Part shown: positions 49,888 through 61,483 of the stretch, in pieces
Layout of the letters: each line of letters opens with the position of its first letter
Position numbering within the stretch: position 1 is the stretch's first letter
Source: Cafeteria roenbergensis
Lineage: Eukaryota > Sar > Bigyra > Bicosoecida > Cafeteriaceae
Assembly: GCA_008330645.1 (NCBI GenBank)
Contig: VLTN01000062.1
Coordinates: forward strand, 1-64,000
Direction: 5' to 3'
DNA length: 64,000 nt
The notes under the pieces: generated by a model
Databases searched by the model: none
Seen by the model: the letters and a program-made list of their open reading frames with translations, nothing else
Told to the model about the DNA's origin: nothing
Position numbers and translations under genes: made by a program

Positions 49888-52800
49888 ATGGCAGCCGCTG
49901 CGCGGCCGCCCGCTCCCCCCGGCAACGAGGTCATTTCGGCGCCTTCGTGCCCGCCTGCCCCTGTGGACGTGAAGGCGCGCCTGAGCGCTGACAAGCGGTT
50001 CACCGCGGGGGCCAAGGGCACTCCCCCGCTCTTGGCCCTTGCACCAGCGCCCGGCCACGACGTGACGGCCCCCGCGTGCGTATGCGCCGCGTGCACTGCG
50101 GCCATGGCCGAGAGCGCGTGCGAGCTGGTCCGCTCCGTGGCGAGCATCGGGTACGCCACGCCAGGCCTTCGAGAGACCGAGCTAGCCTTTTCTCCCGACG
50201 AGGCTTACAGGACGCTGTCGCAAGCACCAGTGTGCCCCAGTGAGCTGTTTTTCGCACCGCCCCGTTGCGTGCTCCGTGTCGCGCGAGTCCCCGCCGTCGG
50301 TCGCGGCGCTGCTTCGCGCTGCGTTGGCTGCCCGGAGCGTTTGCACTGCCGCTCTCGCCCACTCCCGGCCGCCGCGCGCAGCGAAGCGCCTTCCCTCGCT
50401 GTCGCCGAGCTGCCCGTCGCCCCCCGGCTTCCCTTGACCCCGCCTTGCTTGCAAAACTGCTTCGCGTGCCCGCGCCCGCTTCGATGCAGCCTGTCTCACC
50501 AACGTGCGCAACGTCATCGCGCGGGCCGTCGCCCCGGCTGGACGCCACCACCGCCTGCCCAAGTGGCCGAGGCCGCTGCTCAGGATCTTTCAAGACGTAT
50601 CGGCCCTGCCGGACGTCGACCATGCAGTGCCTGCCGGAGCAACGCCAGGCGGGGGCGGCTCTGCAGAGCCGGAGGCCCAGCGGCTGGCGGCCTCCGGCGG
50701 CTCGCTCGCATCAGCTGACCCCATTAGCTCTGCACTCGCCGCCGTCGGCAGCAGCGGCCTTGGCGGAGCCAGCTCCGGCGGACCGGGCAACGCTGGCGGC
50801 GGAGGTGGACCATCATCGGGCCGACGATCGAAGAAGGGCAAGAAGGGAAAGCGATCGACGAAGCGCGGCTCAGCCAAGACTGGCGGGCACCATGGCGACG
50901 GGTCGGCCTCGGGAACGAGCGGCGGAGGCGGCGGCGCCGGCGGCGGCAGTGGTGGCGGCAGCGGCGGCCACCAGTCTGTGGAGCAGCAGCTGGAGCAGCT
51001 TCGGCGGTTTCGCCTTGCCATTCGTCCCGAAGTATTTGCCCATTTTCGTAACATTGAATTCGTCTCGGACGTGTTTGACTTCCAAGCTGCAGCAGCGCGC
51101 GGCGGCGGCTTTGCAGGGTACTCGATCCGAGCAACCGCCGCTGCTGCAGAGGCTGGCAGGGAGATCACCGGGGTGCCTGCCAACCGATGTGACCTGCACA
51201 TGCACCCTCTGAGCGACGTCTTTGCGCTGCTGTCCAGCGAAGCCGACGAGGCTTGGATCGAGTGGTGAGTCGTCCGCAGTGGACATTTATTTGGCGGCTG
51301 GGTGTGGGCAAGGTGCGGTGGGCCTTGACAAGCTTGCGGCAGCGGTTGTGAGGTGCTAGCCGCACCAGCCAGCCGTTGCCTGCCGCGCTGGCCCGTCATT
51401 GCTTAGCGCTGTCAGGCCCGCTTGCTAGCTTGCTTGCTTGCTTGCTCGCTCGCTGCAAGGTCTGCAAAACAATCGATTATTGTGTTTGTTTTCGTTGTTT
51501 TTGTGTTTGGCGGATGTTTTTGCGCGACGTGCAGGTGGGACGCTCTTCCGCGCGAGGCCCGCGTTCGGGTGGTCCGCGTGCCAATGGAAGGCATTCGCTC
51601 CGAAACGGACGCACATCTCGACCTGTTTCGGTTCTGCGGCAACTGCCGCAGGCGGGTGAGGCGCGCGCTGCAGGTGCTGCTGGCGACCTCGGACAGGGCG
51701 CGCGATACTGCCATCGCGGAGCTGGGACGGGCTGACGCTGGAAGCGTTCCTGGGAGCGACGGCGGTTTCGTCGCGGAGCACTTCGAGTGCTTGTGCGTCG
51801 GCGAGCCGTCGCGCAGGGTGGTCTCGCGGTGGGCAGCGATGGGACACGAGGTCGATGATGGTCTTTGTCCGGAGGACAGCGATGCGTCGACGTCGGACGA
51901 TGAGGACGACTACCAGGAGTGTGATGGAGCGCTGATGGCCCCGGAGGCGGCGCGGCAGTTTCGCCTTGGCGCGCGCGAGGGTGCGGGAATGGCAGTGGCG
52001 CTGGTGGACCATGCCGGCAGAGCTGGGGCTGATGCGCGCAGCAACGGAAGCGACGACAGCGCCTCTGGCGGAGAGCCGGGGTCTGACTATGACGGTCGCG
52101 ACGAGGGGGGTGCCAAACGTGCCACGCACGCTCGCAGGCTTGACCGTTGGGGGGCCTCTGAGGACGGCTCTGCCCACCAGTCGCCGGGCCTGACCCGGCT
52201 GGCGAGCGCTGCAACAGCCGTGGGGGCCGATGATACGGCCGAGGCAGTGCGCGAAACCGCCATCAGGATCAAGGAGTTTGTTCGGTCCATCGTTGGGCCG
52301 GGCAGTCTTGAGGCCATCACGCCGACGGACGACGCCGCCGCGTCACTCGCGTCCAGCGAACCCACGAGTGACCGCCCGACCAAGCCGACTGCTTGCACGC
52401 ACGGCGCCGGCACCGGCGCTGGCACCGGCGCTGGTGCCGACACTGCCAGCGTGCCTGCCGCCGCCAGGCGGGGCGCGACGTCGACATCGGTCAGCCCACC
52501 ATCGCCTGCAGCTCACCCGCTGTCGCTGCCTCCCAACAGCTACGTGACAGTGAGCCCCACCCACGTACTGAGCCTGGTGCAGTCGAGCGTGCTGAGCTGT
52601 TTCAACGCACACGCACTGTTCAGCCGCGGCGGCATCGTCGAGGAGCGGCACGCGTCCACGGCAGAGCGAGCACAGCTGGAGGTCACGGTGTGCGTTGGCA
52701 AGGCGCTGCTGCGGCGGCTGCGGCACGAGTGGATGGCCGTGCGGTCAGAGACGTCGGCCCACTTTATGCTGGTCGCTGCAGGCATCGACACGTGCAGGGC

Positions 52801-55800
52801 CAAGGCGCGATCCATCGTGACGGCGGCAACGACGCAGCTGAACCGCGACATGGCACTTCGCGTTGCTATGGATATGGAAGCAGAGGCGGAAGCGGCGGCG
52901 GCGGCTGCAGCAGCAGCAGCGGGTCATTCCGGCAGCGGACACCACGTGGCCGGTCGCGGCGGCGGCGGGTCCGGTCGGAACTGCTGCTGCTGCTGCCGCT
53001 GCTGCTGCTGCCGCTGCAGCTGATGGTGGAGACAGCAGCGTCACCGGAGGAGGGGCGTCCTCACGAAACCGCAAGCGAAGCGGACGAAACCGCAAGAAGA
53101 GAGGACCAGCATCAGCTGACCCCGCAGCGTCAGCAGAGCACCAGCCGGCAGCAGCTGCCACCACCAACAGCAACAGCAACAGCAACGACGACGACGACCC
53201 CTTGCAGGCGGCATCCGCAGCGAGTGACTTCATGACGGGTCTCGGCGAAGGCCTGGCGCTCGGCGGTTTCGCGACGGTCGGGTCGCTCGGCGACCCTGTG
53301 ACAGGGGACCAATTGAGCGTTGCTGCGGTTTCGGCAGGCGGAGTTGCCCTGGCAGTTACTGACGTCGGAATCCTGGGTGACGGCAACCCCTCGCTGAGCG
53401 TGTCAGACCCCATCGCCCGTGCCACTGCTGGACTGAGCGCTGGTATCACACCGGCCACCGGTGCGCTGTCGGGGGTGCCGCCGGCCCCTGTGCAGCCTCT
53501 CGCCGACGGCATCCCAACTGCAACTGCAACTGCAACTGCAACGGTATCGACATCTGCCACAGGCCCTGGCGACGCAGGTGCCGCTGCGGCGTCGGGCGGT
53601 GAGAGCGTCTCTGCCCCAGAGGCCGCTGCTGGCGCCGACGACCACACGTGGGATGAAGCGAGTGAGAGACGCCTGTTGGCCTCTATGGGATGGAGCGGCG
53701 CGACTGCAGGCGCAGCTGCAGCCGGCGAAATTGCGGGCGATGATGGTCCTAGCAACAGCAACAGCAACAGCAGCAGCGGAAGCAGCAGAAGCAGCAGCTC
53801 CACCACCGCGCCTGCCGACTGCGGTGGAGACCACAGCCTCCAACGCCAGCCTCCCGCGGATGCCCTCACAGCAACAGCCGCGTCGTCGTCGCTTCCAGTG
53901 ACGAAGACGTCAGCGCCCGGCGCGGAGTCGACGTCTGAGAAGACGTCGACGATGGGCGATACGGTGAACCGGTCCCTCCAGTCGCGCGCCCAGCGGTTTC
54001 GCGCCCAGAGGCAGGCAGAGCTGCGATCCGCTGACGGCAGCAGAGCAACCCGCAAAGCGGGCGCTGGTGCCGATGACTATGGCGACGACTATGGAGATGA
54101 TTGTGATGACGACACTGCCGATAACTATGCCCATGACTATGCCGCCGGCGACGATGTCGAGGCAGCCTCTGGCAGCGCTGGCGAAGCGACCGCTCCGCAA
54201 GAGTGCTCCAACGCAGATTCGAAGTGGGTGCTTGTGGCGGATCCAGCGGTTTCGCGTCGTGATGAGACCAGTGACGCAGCCGGCGGTTTTGTCGGCGGTG
54301 GGTTTGGCCGGCCTGAGGAGGACGAGGGCGATGGCGGTTTCCGTGATGGTACGGTTTCCCAGCGCGACCAAGTTGAAGGTGACGTTGAAGTTGACGTTGA
54401 AGTTGACGTCGACCTTGACGACTTGCTTGCGCGAAGGGGTCGGCCGGCGGACAAATCAGAGGCCGACGTCGCGTCTCTCACGCTGGCCCTGTCAGATGGA
54501 TCGGGCGCCACGCCTGTGAGATGGAGCCCCCGCAGCGACCCATCGGCGATGGATGTGGGGTCAGCTGACATGGCGTCTCGGCTGGGGTCGCTGCTCGGTC
54601 AGTTGCAGCCATCGCTCATCGCGGACGGGCCACGAGACGACGCAACCACAGCACAAGCAGCAACTTCAACGGTGGCTGGCGCTGGCGGCAGATGTGACGC
54701 CAGCGGCGACGACAGCGGCGGCAGCGATAGCGACAGCGTTGACGAGGACAGCGGTGCAGACCGCGCGCGGCGCCCTGTCACTGGCGGGAAGCAGCGCGAA
54801 ACCGCTGGTTACGGTAGAGCGGGCCGCGATCACCAGCGTGCGGAGTGGCGCTCTGGCGAGGACAGCGGTTGCACCGGCGCTGCTGCCGCCGGCGGCCGCG
54901 CTGCCGCTGCCGCCGCCGCATCTGCCGCAGCGGCAGCGGCTCGGAGCGCGGAGTTGGAGAGCGGAGTTCGCAGCGGTTTCGCCGCCCTCGCTGGCAGATT
55001 TGCGATTGACGTGCAGCCGGCGGACTCACAGGCCGGGCCGTCCGGCAGCCGGCGCGGTGGTGTTGGCTCGCGGAGCCGTGCCCTCAAGCGGCGGGGGGCG
55101 GCTGGCTCTGCTGTGGACGCGTTGACGTCGTCGTCGTCGTCGTCGTTGCCGTCGTCCACAGTGCCGTCGACGTCTTTCGAAGCTAGTGCCGGCCGCCTTG
55201 ATACAAGCCGCAGCCAAACCGTCGACGTCGCCACTAAGCTTGCCAATATGCGACGAAACCTCGGACGCTTCGCAAGAGGCTCTGCCGGGACGGACGCGGC
55301 AGCTGGTGACAGCAGTGACGAGTTCAGTGAGAGCGACAGCAGTGACGGTCCAGGGCTGTGTTCCGGCGGTGCCGGCGCCGACGTCGACTGCGGAGAGAAG
55401 GCTTCTGAAGCCGACGTCGACGCTGCCGCCGCCACAGCTCTGCCAGCAGGCGAAGCCGCTGCCTCTGGTGCGCGGAATGAGTCCCCATCAAGAGCCAGTC
55501 AGCAACCTGCCGGCCAGTCGTGTACAACCCCCGGCCGCGGCTCAGCAGAGGCCGAAGACGATGTGCCCGCTGGTGCTGCCGCCGCGCCGTCGCTTGCTCA
55601 GCCAACCACCACCTCCAACGCGGCGCGCCCTGCTGCAGGCACCGCTCCGCGCGACACGCGAGCAGCAGCCGCACAACGTGGGGAGGACGACGCTGGGGCC
55701 GACACTGGTGCTGGTGCCGACGCTGGTGCCGACGCCGGTGCTGGTGCCGACACTGGTGCCGACGCCGGTGCTGGTGCCGACGCTGGGGCCAACGCTGGTG

Positions 55801-58800
55801 CCGACGCTGGTGCCGACGCTGGTGCTGGTGCCGACGCTGGTGCCGACGCTGGTGCTGGTGCCGACGCTGGTGCCGACGCTGGTGGCGACGCTGGTGCTGG
55901 TGCCGACGCTGGTGCCGACGCTGGTGGCGACGCTGGTGCTGGTGCCGACGCTGGTGCTGGTGCCGACGCTGCGGGGTCTTCAAGCTCGCCGGCGGCTGGC
56001 GCGCCGCTGGAACGCACGCTAGCCCAACGCATTATTGATGCGATGATGACGAGACACCCGCCGTACCCGTCAGGGGTAGAGCAGAACCGTCTGTTTGCGA
56101 AGCTTCAACCTGTCTATGTGAAACGGTTCGCGGCCGGCGACATCCCATCGCTGTCTGAAATCAAGGCCAGGTGTGCAACGGACGGCAAAGCCGCTGCCCA
56201 CGCGGCCGTCGCCGCGTCCGTCAGCCACCAAGCATGCCTACAGGCATCGGCAGCGGCGGCCGCGTCGCCGCTCATGCCTGGTGCTGGCGAGAGTCAGCTG
56301 TACACCCTCCCCGTGACTGTAGCAATCGTTTCGCAGACCGCGGCCGCGGAAGTTGCCCCCGTCCTCATGCCCGAAGGCATTGAGGAGGCCCTTCTGGATA
56401 TGGTAGCCAACATGGGCAGCGACAGCCGCATGTGCCAGGAGAGCGGAATTCCCTTTGGAATCCGAGACACGCATCCTGGCTTTTGGTCTCAGATGGCGAA
56501 CCTTCGACAACAGATTGCGCAGCGGGCCCCTGGCGCCGCCCCAGATGACAAAGCCGCAGCTGCAACACCAGGCGACCATCTGCCCGAGCGAGCATCGGCA
56601 TTCGGACCGGGATCAGCTGCTCAGGCGCCGGGTGCCGCCGCATCGACAGCCAAGGCGACGGGCGCCGCCGCTGGCTCACAAGGCGGCTCTGCCGTCAGGC
56701 CCGGCGCGGAGGCAGACGGCGACACCGACGGCGCGACTGCCAAGCGCCAATGGTCGCGCCGCATGTTTGGCCCGGGTGCCGCGGGGCTGTACCGCGGCAC
56801 TCACTCGACGGGCCTGCTCGCCGCCGTCGCTGCGGCCGACTCTGCCGCAGGCGCCCAGGTCATAGGAACGTCGCCGAGGACCTTCATCGTGCGCGAAACC
56901 GCCCCGGAGTACGGGCCGCTGACGTCTGAGCTGTTCGAAGAGGTTCGTAAGGAGCTCTGCGCGGAGGGGATGTATGCGGTCGGAGTGGGCCTCACGCCGT
57001 CGGGCAGAACCCTCTCCCGGGCACTGGCCCACCGCGCGGCCTCACGGGGCGATCGAAACGCCGCGACGTGTCTTCTGTTCCTCGTCGTGGCCGTCGCATC
57101 GGACCCGCGAGCGCTGCGGGTGCCGCACTTTCCCTGGGGGGAAGACGCGTGGGGCCCGCTGCGGCTGAGGCCGCCGCCCCCCCGCCGCCCCGCTGCTGCT
57201 GCTGCTGCTGCGACCACCCAGACAACGGACGCGTCAGCTGCCGCCGCCTCGTCAACCACCACCGCCATGACGCTTCGTTCACCATCGGCTTCAACTTCAA
57301 CTTCAGCGTCAACGTCAACGTCAACGTCAACTTCGGTTGTGACGTCCGCGCCGGCGGCCAGCAGCCTCGAAGACTTCACGCAGATGATCGAGGCAGGCAT
57401 CCCCAGGGATGTGCGGGCGCTCACCAGCCCGGAAACGCGCTGCAGGGCGGAGGACCCGAGGTACAGCGCCACTGCGGCTGTGGCTGCCGAAACCGCTGCC
57501 GAATACGAAGCGTCTGCCACAGCGGTGGTGCTCGCTGGCACGAGCAAGGAGTCCGCTGCCGCTCGAGCGATCGTGTCCGCAGCCGCGGCGGCAGGCATGT
57601 CGACAGACGAATACATGCAGCGCACTGGCGGCGGGTCCAGACGTCGCACACGGAGGCGCCTGACAGGGCATGCGACGCCGTCAGGTGGTCCCCAAGGAGC
57701 CGCTGGAACATCAGCGCCACCGCCGGTAGCACCAGCAACAACAACAACAACAACAACAGCCATCGTCGCTGCTGCAGGGGCCAGCAGGGTCGATGCCAGC
57801 GCAGCGGCACCCTCAGAAGGCGCCACAGCGGCGCCAGCTGGTGCCGGCGAACCCACTCGCGAAGCTGACCCTGACAGGAAGCACTCGGCCGCAAAAGAGC
57901 TGCTGTGGGTTGAGTCGGCAATGCGCTCTGTCGCCTTTGCAGAAGCCTTACCGCAGCTTCGCAGCGAGCTTTGCACCCTAGCAGATGCCGCCAGCCGATG
58001 CGCTCAGGCCGCTCCGACTTCGGCTGCGGCCGAGCCGCCAGAGGAGGAGTCATCGATCGACCAAGAGCAAGCGGATGAACGCGCCCGCGCTCAGTCAAGC
58101 GTGGCAGGGGCCTTGGGCGAGGTTCTTGCGGAGGGCAACTTCAACTTCCATTCCAATGAGTCATTGCATCGCCTATCATTGTATGCGAGCAAGTACTCTC
58201 CTCAAACGATTGATTTTGACAATGAGCTGACCGTGCTTTCCACGGCGCTGCTCGACGCTGGCTTTCGTCGACCAAAGACGACGCCGCCTCTCGCGGCCGC
58301 TGCGCCCGTGACAGCGAACGAGTTGGCGTCGCGCCCGCCTGTGCCCGGCCCGCCCCGGGGGCTGACCATCGTCCCCAATCGAGGCATCGAGGTGTGTCGG
58401 CTTCACGACGCTTTGGAGCCGCAGGCCGTTTCCGCTACAACGAGCGCACCAACCGTGCTGCAAGACAGCCCTCTGCCGCCCGATGCCGATCAAACCGTGG
58501 CGCTGCAGCAAGCGGCGGCAGTGTTCGCTGCAGCGGCTGCAGCCACCGCCGGCGACGCGAACGCTGCGGCGGGAGGGGGGCGGCCGGCGGAGAGCGCAGC
58601 ACCCACACGGGCCAGCAAGCGCCTGTCACGCGGTCATCACCAGCCAGCAATAGGGCCTTCAGGCTGGTTGGCAGGGTCCGAATTCGACCAGCAGTACATG
58701 TCCGTGAAGGCCTCGGCCGAAGACGATGCAGCGGCTTGGGTCGTGCCAAGTGCTGTGGTTTTGTCCTTTCGACAAATGATCACTGGGAGGGCACCTTCGA

Positions 58801-59066
58801 GGAGTGGTGAGAGCGAGCGTCCCGGTGCCGACGGCCATGCCGGGGCTGCGGCGTCGGCGGCCCAGCTCACCAGCGACTACGAGCTGCCGATGATGCTGGG
58901 ATCAGACCCAGCAACAGAGGAGCGAGCCGCAGCCTGGATAAAATCGGTTGGCTTGCACTCCCTTTGCCCGTGGGAGAGCCAGTCAGAGGAGGACTGGACG
59001 CCGCCAAATCAGCGGCCCGTCGCCAGCGTGTCTGACGACTGCCCCTCGTCCAGCCACAGCGCCTGA
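49888..59066 (+). CDS. GGNBP2-like zinc-motif protein with very long C-terminal extension (spliced)
   Basis: Exon 1 (49,888-50,239) starts MAAAARPPAPP and has the Cys pair in CVCAACTAAMAESACELVRS. Intron 50,240-50,489 joins in phase 1 to exon 2 (50,490-51,264, CDLHMHPLSD...EAWIEW). Intron 51,265-51,534 (GTGAGT...GTGCAG) leads to exon 3 (from 51,535): WDALPREARVRVVRVPMEG, RFCGNCRRRVRRALQVLL, then ERHASTAERAQLEVTVCVGK and FMLVAAGIDTCRAKARSIV. This order of Cys-rich and helical blocks matches gametogenetin-binding protein 2, a poorly understood metazoan protein. Between about 52,940 and 53,010 the frame changes by one base in a G/C-rich run, and the rest (basic RNRKRSGRNRKKRG, then about 2,000 low-complexity residues) is open to 59,066. 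The slip is an indel or an unrecognised intron. The C-terminal extension includes a Gly-Ala-Asp tandem block and has no known domain. It could be a second gene fused by the frame. Confidence 0.68.
54376..54420 (+). repeat. GACGTTGAAGTT microsatellite in the GGNBP2-like extension
   Basis: Tandem 12-bp units encode alternating Asp/Val/Glu/Val. A related AACTTCAACTTCAGCGTCAACG run encodes Ser-Thr at about 57,292-57,335 in the same gene. Confidence 0.8.
55697..55970 (+). repeat. GGTGCCGACGCT-type minisatellite encoding Gly-Ala-Asp repeats
   Basis: About 270 bp of 6- and 12-bp units (GGTGCCGACGCT with variants ACTGGT and GGCGAC) encode GADAGADAGAGADAG-type sequence inside the GGNBP2-like extension. 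The frame stays open, and the copy number is probably variable between strains. Confidence 0.88.
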
Positions 59067-59076
59067 ACTGGCCTTA

Positions 59077-59440
59077 CTGACCTGTGTGGGCGTTGAGAGG
59101 CCGCGTGCGAGTGAAAGACCGATGCTGACCTAAATGGCTAAAGTTCGGCGCGGCGGGGACCACACGGGGTCGCCCGAGGGACGGGAGGGAGGGGTCAAAC
59201 GATCGAATCGAGCACACACACACACCACTCGGGGGCGCGTGCGTGCAGCGGGTGCGGGGTACGGCCGGCGAGCCCCCACGTGGGCTCGAACCGGTGTGCC
59301 CGCCCAGAGGGCGGGCTTGCGAGCGGGTCGGATGGCCAGCGCTTGCCGTGGGGCAGAGCGGGCCTGGGGTTGTTGCCCTGTCTTGAGGGCGGCTGCCGCT
59401 CAACTCGAGGGAACAGCAGCACAAGATTGACATCACAAAC
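59077..59440 (-). repeat. Dispersed repeat Y (second copy), possible SINE
   Basis: It starts 10 bp after the GGNBP2-like stop codon and matches 38,654-39,018. The B-box-like GGTTCGAGCCC is conserved on the - strand (59,292-59,282) while nearby bases differ. It is followed directly by repeat X. Confidence 0.55.
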
Positions 59441-59441
59441 A

Positions 59442-59940
59442 GCAGACGTAGACTCTACCCCCGACAAAACAGACGAGCCATCTGGCATCGTCCCGACACT
59501 CGCTTGCGCCGCGCGGCTTCCCCACAGCGTGCTGGGGGTGCCCCCAGCGTGACCCAGAGGGTCCCGAGCTCTAGTCTGCCCGCCTGCGTCGGCGGCCTAG
59601 ACAAGCAGCTCTCGGGCAAGGCGCGCGCAGCGTGCGCTCCGCTCTGCCCGCCGTGCCGTGCGAACGTTCGCGCAGCACTCCAGGGCCCGTTGCGGTCGGC
59701 TTTGAGGTTGTGCGAGAGAGCAAAGCCGCATTCGTGACCCGCCCGCCCATCCCGCGGCAGGCTGGGAGGTGGCTTGCGAGGCTTCTGTGCCCCTGTGGGT
59801 GCAGTCTCCGAGCAAGGCACCGCCACTCCCAGCCCCAGGCGCCGGACACCTACCAGGTGCCCGTTTGGCCACTGCTTGATGCACAGCTGCAACTCCCAGC
59901 GATCACACACACCAGGGCAAATCGGAGGCGTCGTCGGACA
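59442..59940 (+). repeat. Dispersed repeat X, near-complete copy
   Basis: It runs from GCAGACGTAGACTC to GTCGTCGGACA and contains the short hairpin GCTGGGGGTGCCCCCAGC (near 59,531). It is the most diverged of the long copies at its 3' end. The first 25 bp or so of X are missing, where repeat Y abuts. Confidence 0.68.
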
Positions 59941-60183
59941 ATGCAGAAATCAGGCTGCTGCCCCCAGTTTTGCGGTCCAACAGGCTCGAGCGCCCCACTT
60001 CCCGTGCCCATGCGGTGGCTCAACCTGGTTGGGCCATCATTTGTGAGTTGGGAAAGGCTGGCTGCCGTTGGCACTCCGGAATAGCTGCCCAGGTGGCAGT
60101 TCTGTTGCATGCCTCGCAAGCAGAGCCTGCAACGCTCAACACTCGCAAACGCAGCAAGCAGACGCACTTGCGCTGCCCGAAGA
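59941..60183. other. 5' flank of the ankyrin gene
   Basis: About 240 bp between repeat X and the ankyrin start codon. It probably holds the promoter and leader. No element is recognised. Confidence 0.4.
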
Positions 60184-61483
60184 ATGGACGCGCCTCCGGC
60201 TCACCAGGCCAGACTGGGAAACGCGCTTCTTAGAGATGTGCAGCGGGGGGACACGAGGCTGGTCGCAAGGCTGCTCGATGCCGGCGCACCTGTGAACTGG
60301 AGGGGCAGCGACGAGCGAGTAAGTGGGAGGCTTGCGCCCGCTCCACGCCCAGCAGCCCGTGCCAGCAGATGCGGCCCATGCACGCATGAGTGGCAACCAT
60401 GGATGTTTTTTTCGTGTGCTGGGGTGCCGTTCGCGTCCGTCAGCTGGGCTGGACGCCGCTCATGTGCGCAGCTGCAGGCGGGTACCGCGGCATTGGCCGG
60501 CTGCTGCTGAATCGAGGCGCACGCCTTGATGCCAAAGACCACGTAAGCTGCTGGTGCATGGTGGGTGGGTGGATTTGGGGGAGGCGGGAGCTTCCCTTCA
60601 TCAATTGTCGAGAGCAACCCAGGCGCTTCGACTCTTACGCATCAAGTTCGCGAGCGGGGTGGGGCAGAGTGGGCGATCAGTGGCCAGCATGGCGCGGACC
60701 ACCGGCCATCTATGCCTCAGCAGTGTTCGGCTATGGACTCTGTGAAGCGCGTGCGCCGCTCTCCACTGCCGGGCTGCCTCGCCCGCCAAGTGGAACTCCC
60801 GTCCGCTTTTTTTCTGGCGTGTGGCCCTCAGGACGGCAATTCTGCGCTCGTTTGGGCAATTTGGAACGGGAAGATCGAGATGGCTCGAATGCTTCTGGAC
60901 TTTGGAGCGGAGCTGGAGGCAAAACGACATGTAAGTCGCCCCAGCTGGCAGCCATCCAGGCCGCGCCATGTCGTGCTGCAGTTGCCGTTGGCGCGGACAC
61001 GACTGCCTTGAGGGCTTCTCGTCAGGTCGGCCTTTCAGAGAGAACAGGCCACAACCGTGCTTGGCAACAGCCCTGGCTTGCGAATCTTTTGCGTGCAGCC
61101 AAGTATCGACCAATTTCCAGGGTCGTCCTGATTTTCCCCTCGCCAACCTTGGACCATTGCCCGAGGCTTCCCAGGATGGGTGTACCCCTGTCATGGTTGC
61201 AGCTTCTTGCGGGATGGCGGATGCAGTGTCCATGTTGGTCGTTCGTGGCGCTGACCTCGACGCGACGGCATTCGTGAGTCCGCGGTTGCGCGTTTTGCCA
61301 AGTTCCTGCCAGCTGGCCGAAAGTGAGTGAACGCGTTCCAGCAGCAACGCGCTCACTTCGACGCAGGATGGAGAGGACGCGGTGCAGATCTGCACGGATG
61401 AAAGGTGCAAGCAGCTCCTTTGCAGTGCCCGGCGTGGCAGGCGATGGCGTCGGCGCCGCGCGCTGGTGACGTGGAGGCATTGA
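60184..61483 (+). CDS. Small ankyrin-repeat protein, five exons, one repeat per exon
   Basis: The exons are 60,184-60,318, 60,444-60,542, 60,832-60,930, 61,175-61,273 and 61,367-61,483, giving 182 aa. Every intron starts GTAAG or GTGAG, ends CAG and is phase 0 (lengths 125, 289, 244 and 93 bp). Exon 1 encodes MDAPPAHQARLGNALLRDVQ and a degenerate ankyrin unit ending LLDAGAPVNWRG. Exons 2-4 are each exactly 99 bp, one 33-residue ankyrin repeat: LGWTPLMCAAAGG...LLLNRGARLDAKDH, DGNSALVWAIWNGKIEMARM and on, then DGCTPVMVAASCGMADAVSM and on. Exon 5 ends in a short Arg-rich tail (RRGRRWRRRR). Ankyrin repeats bind other proteins. The partner is unknown. The Arg-rich end might be a nuclear or RNA-binding signal. 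Confidence 0.82.

Noticed and set aside
55697-55970. CRISPR-like regular repeats
   Set aside because: The units are 6-12 bp without unique spacers and stay in a coding frame. They are a coding minisatellite.
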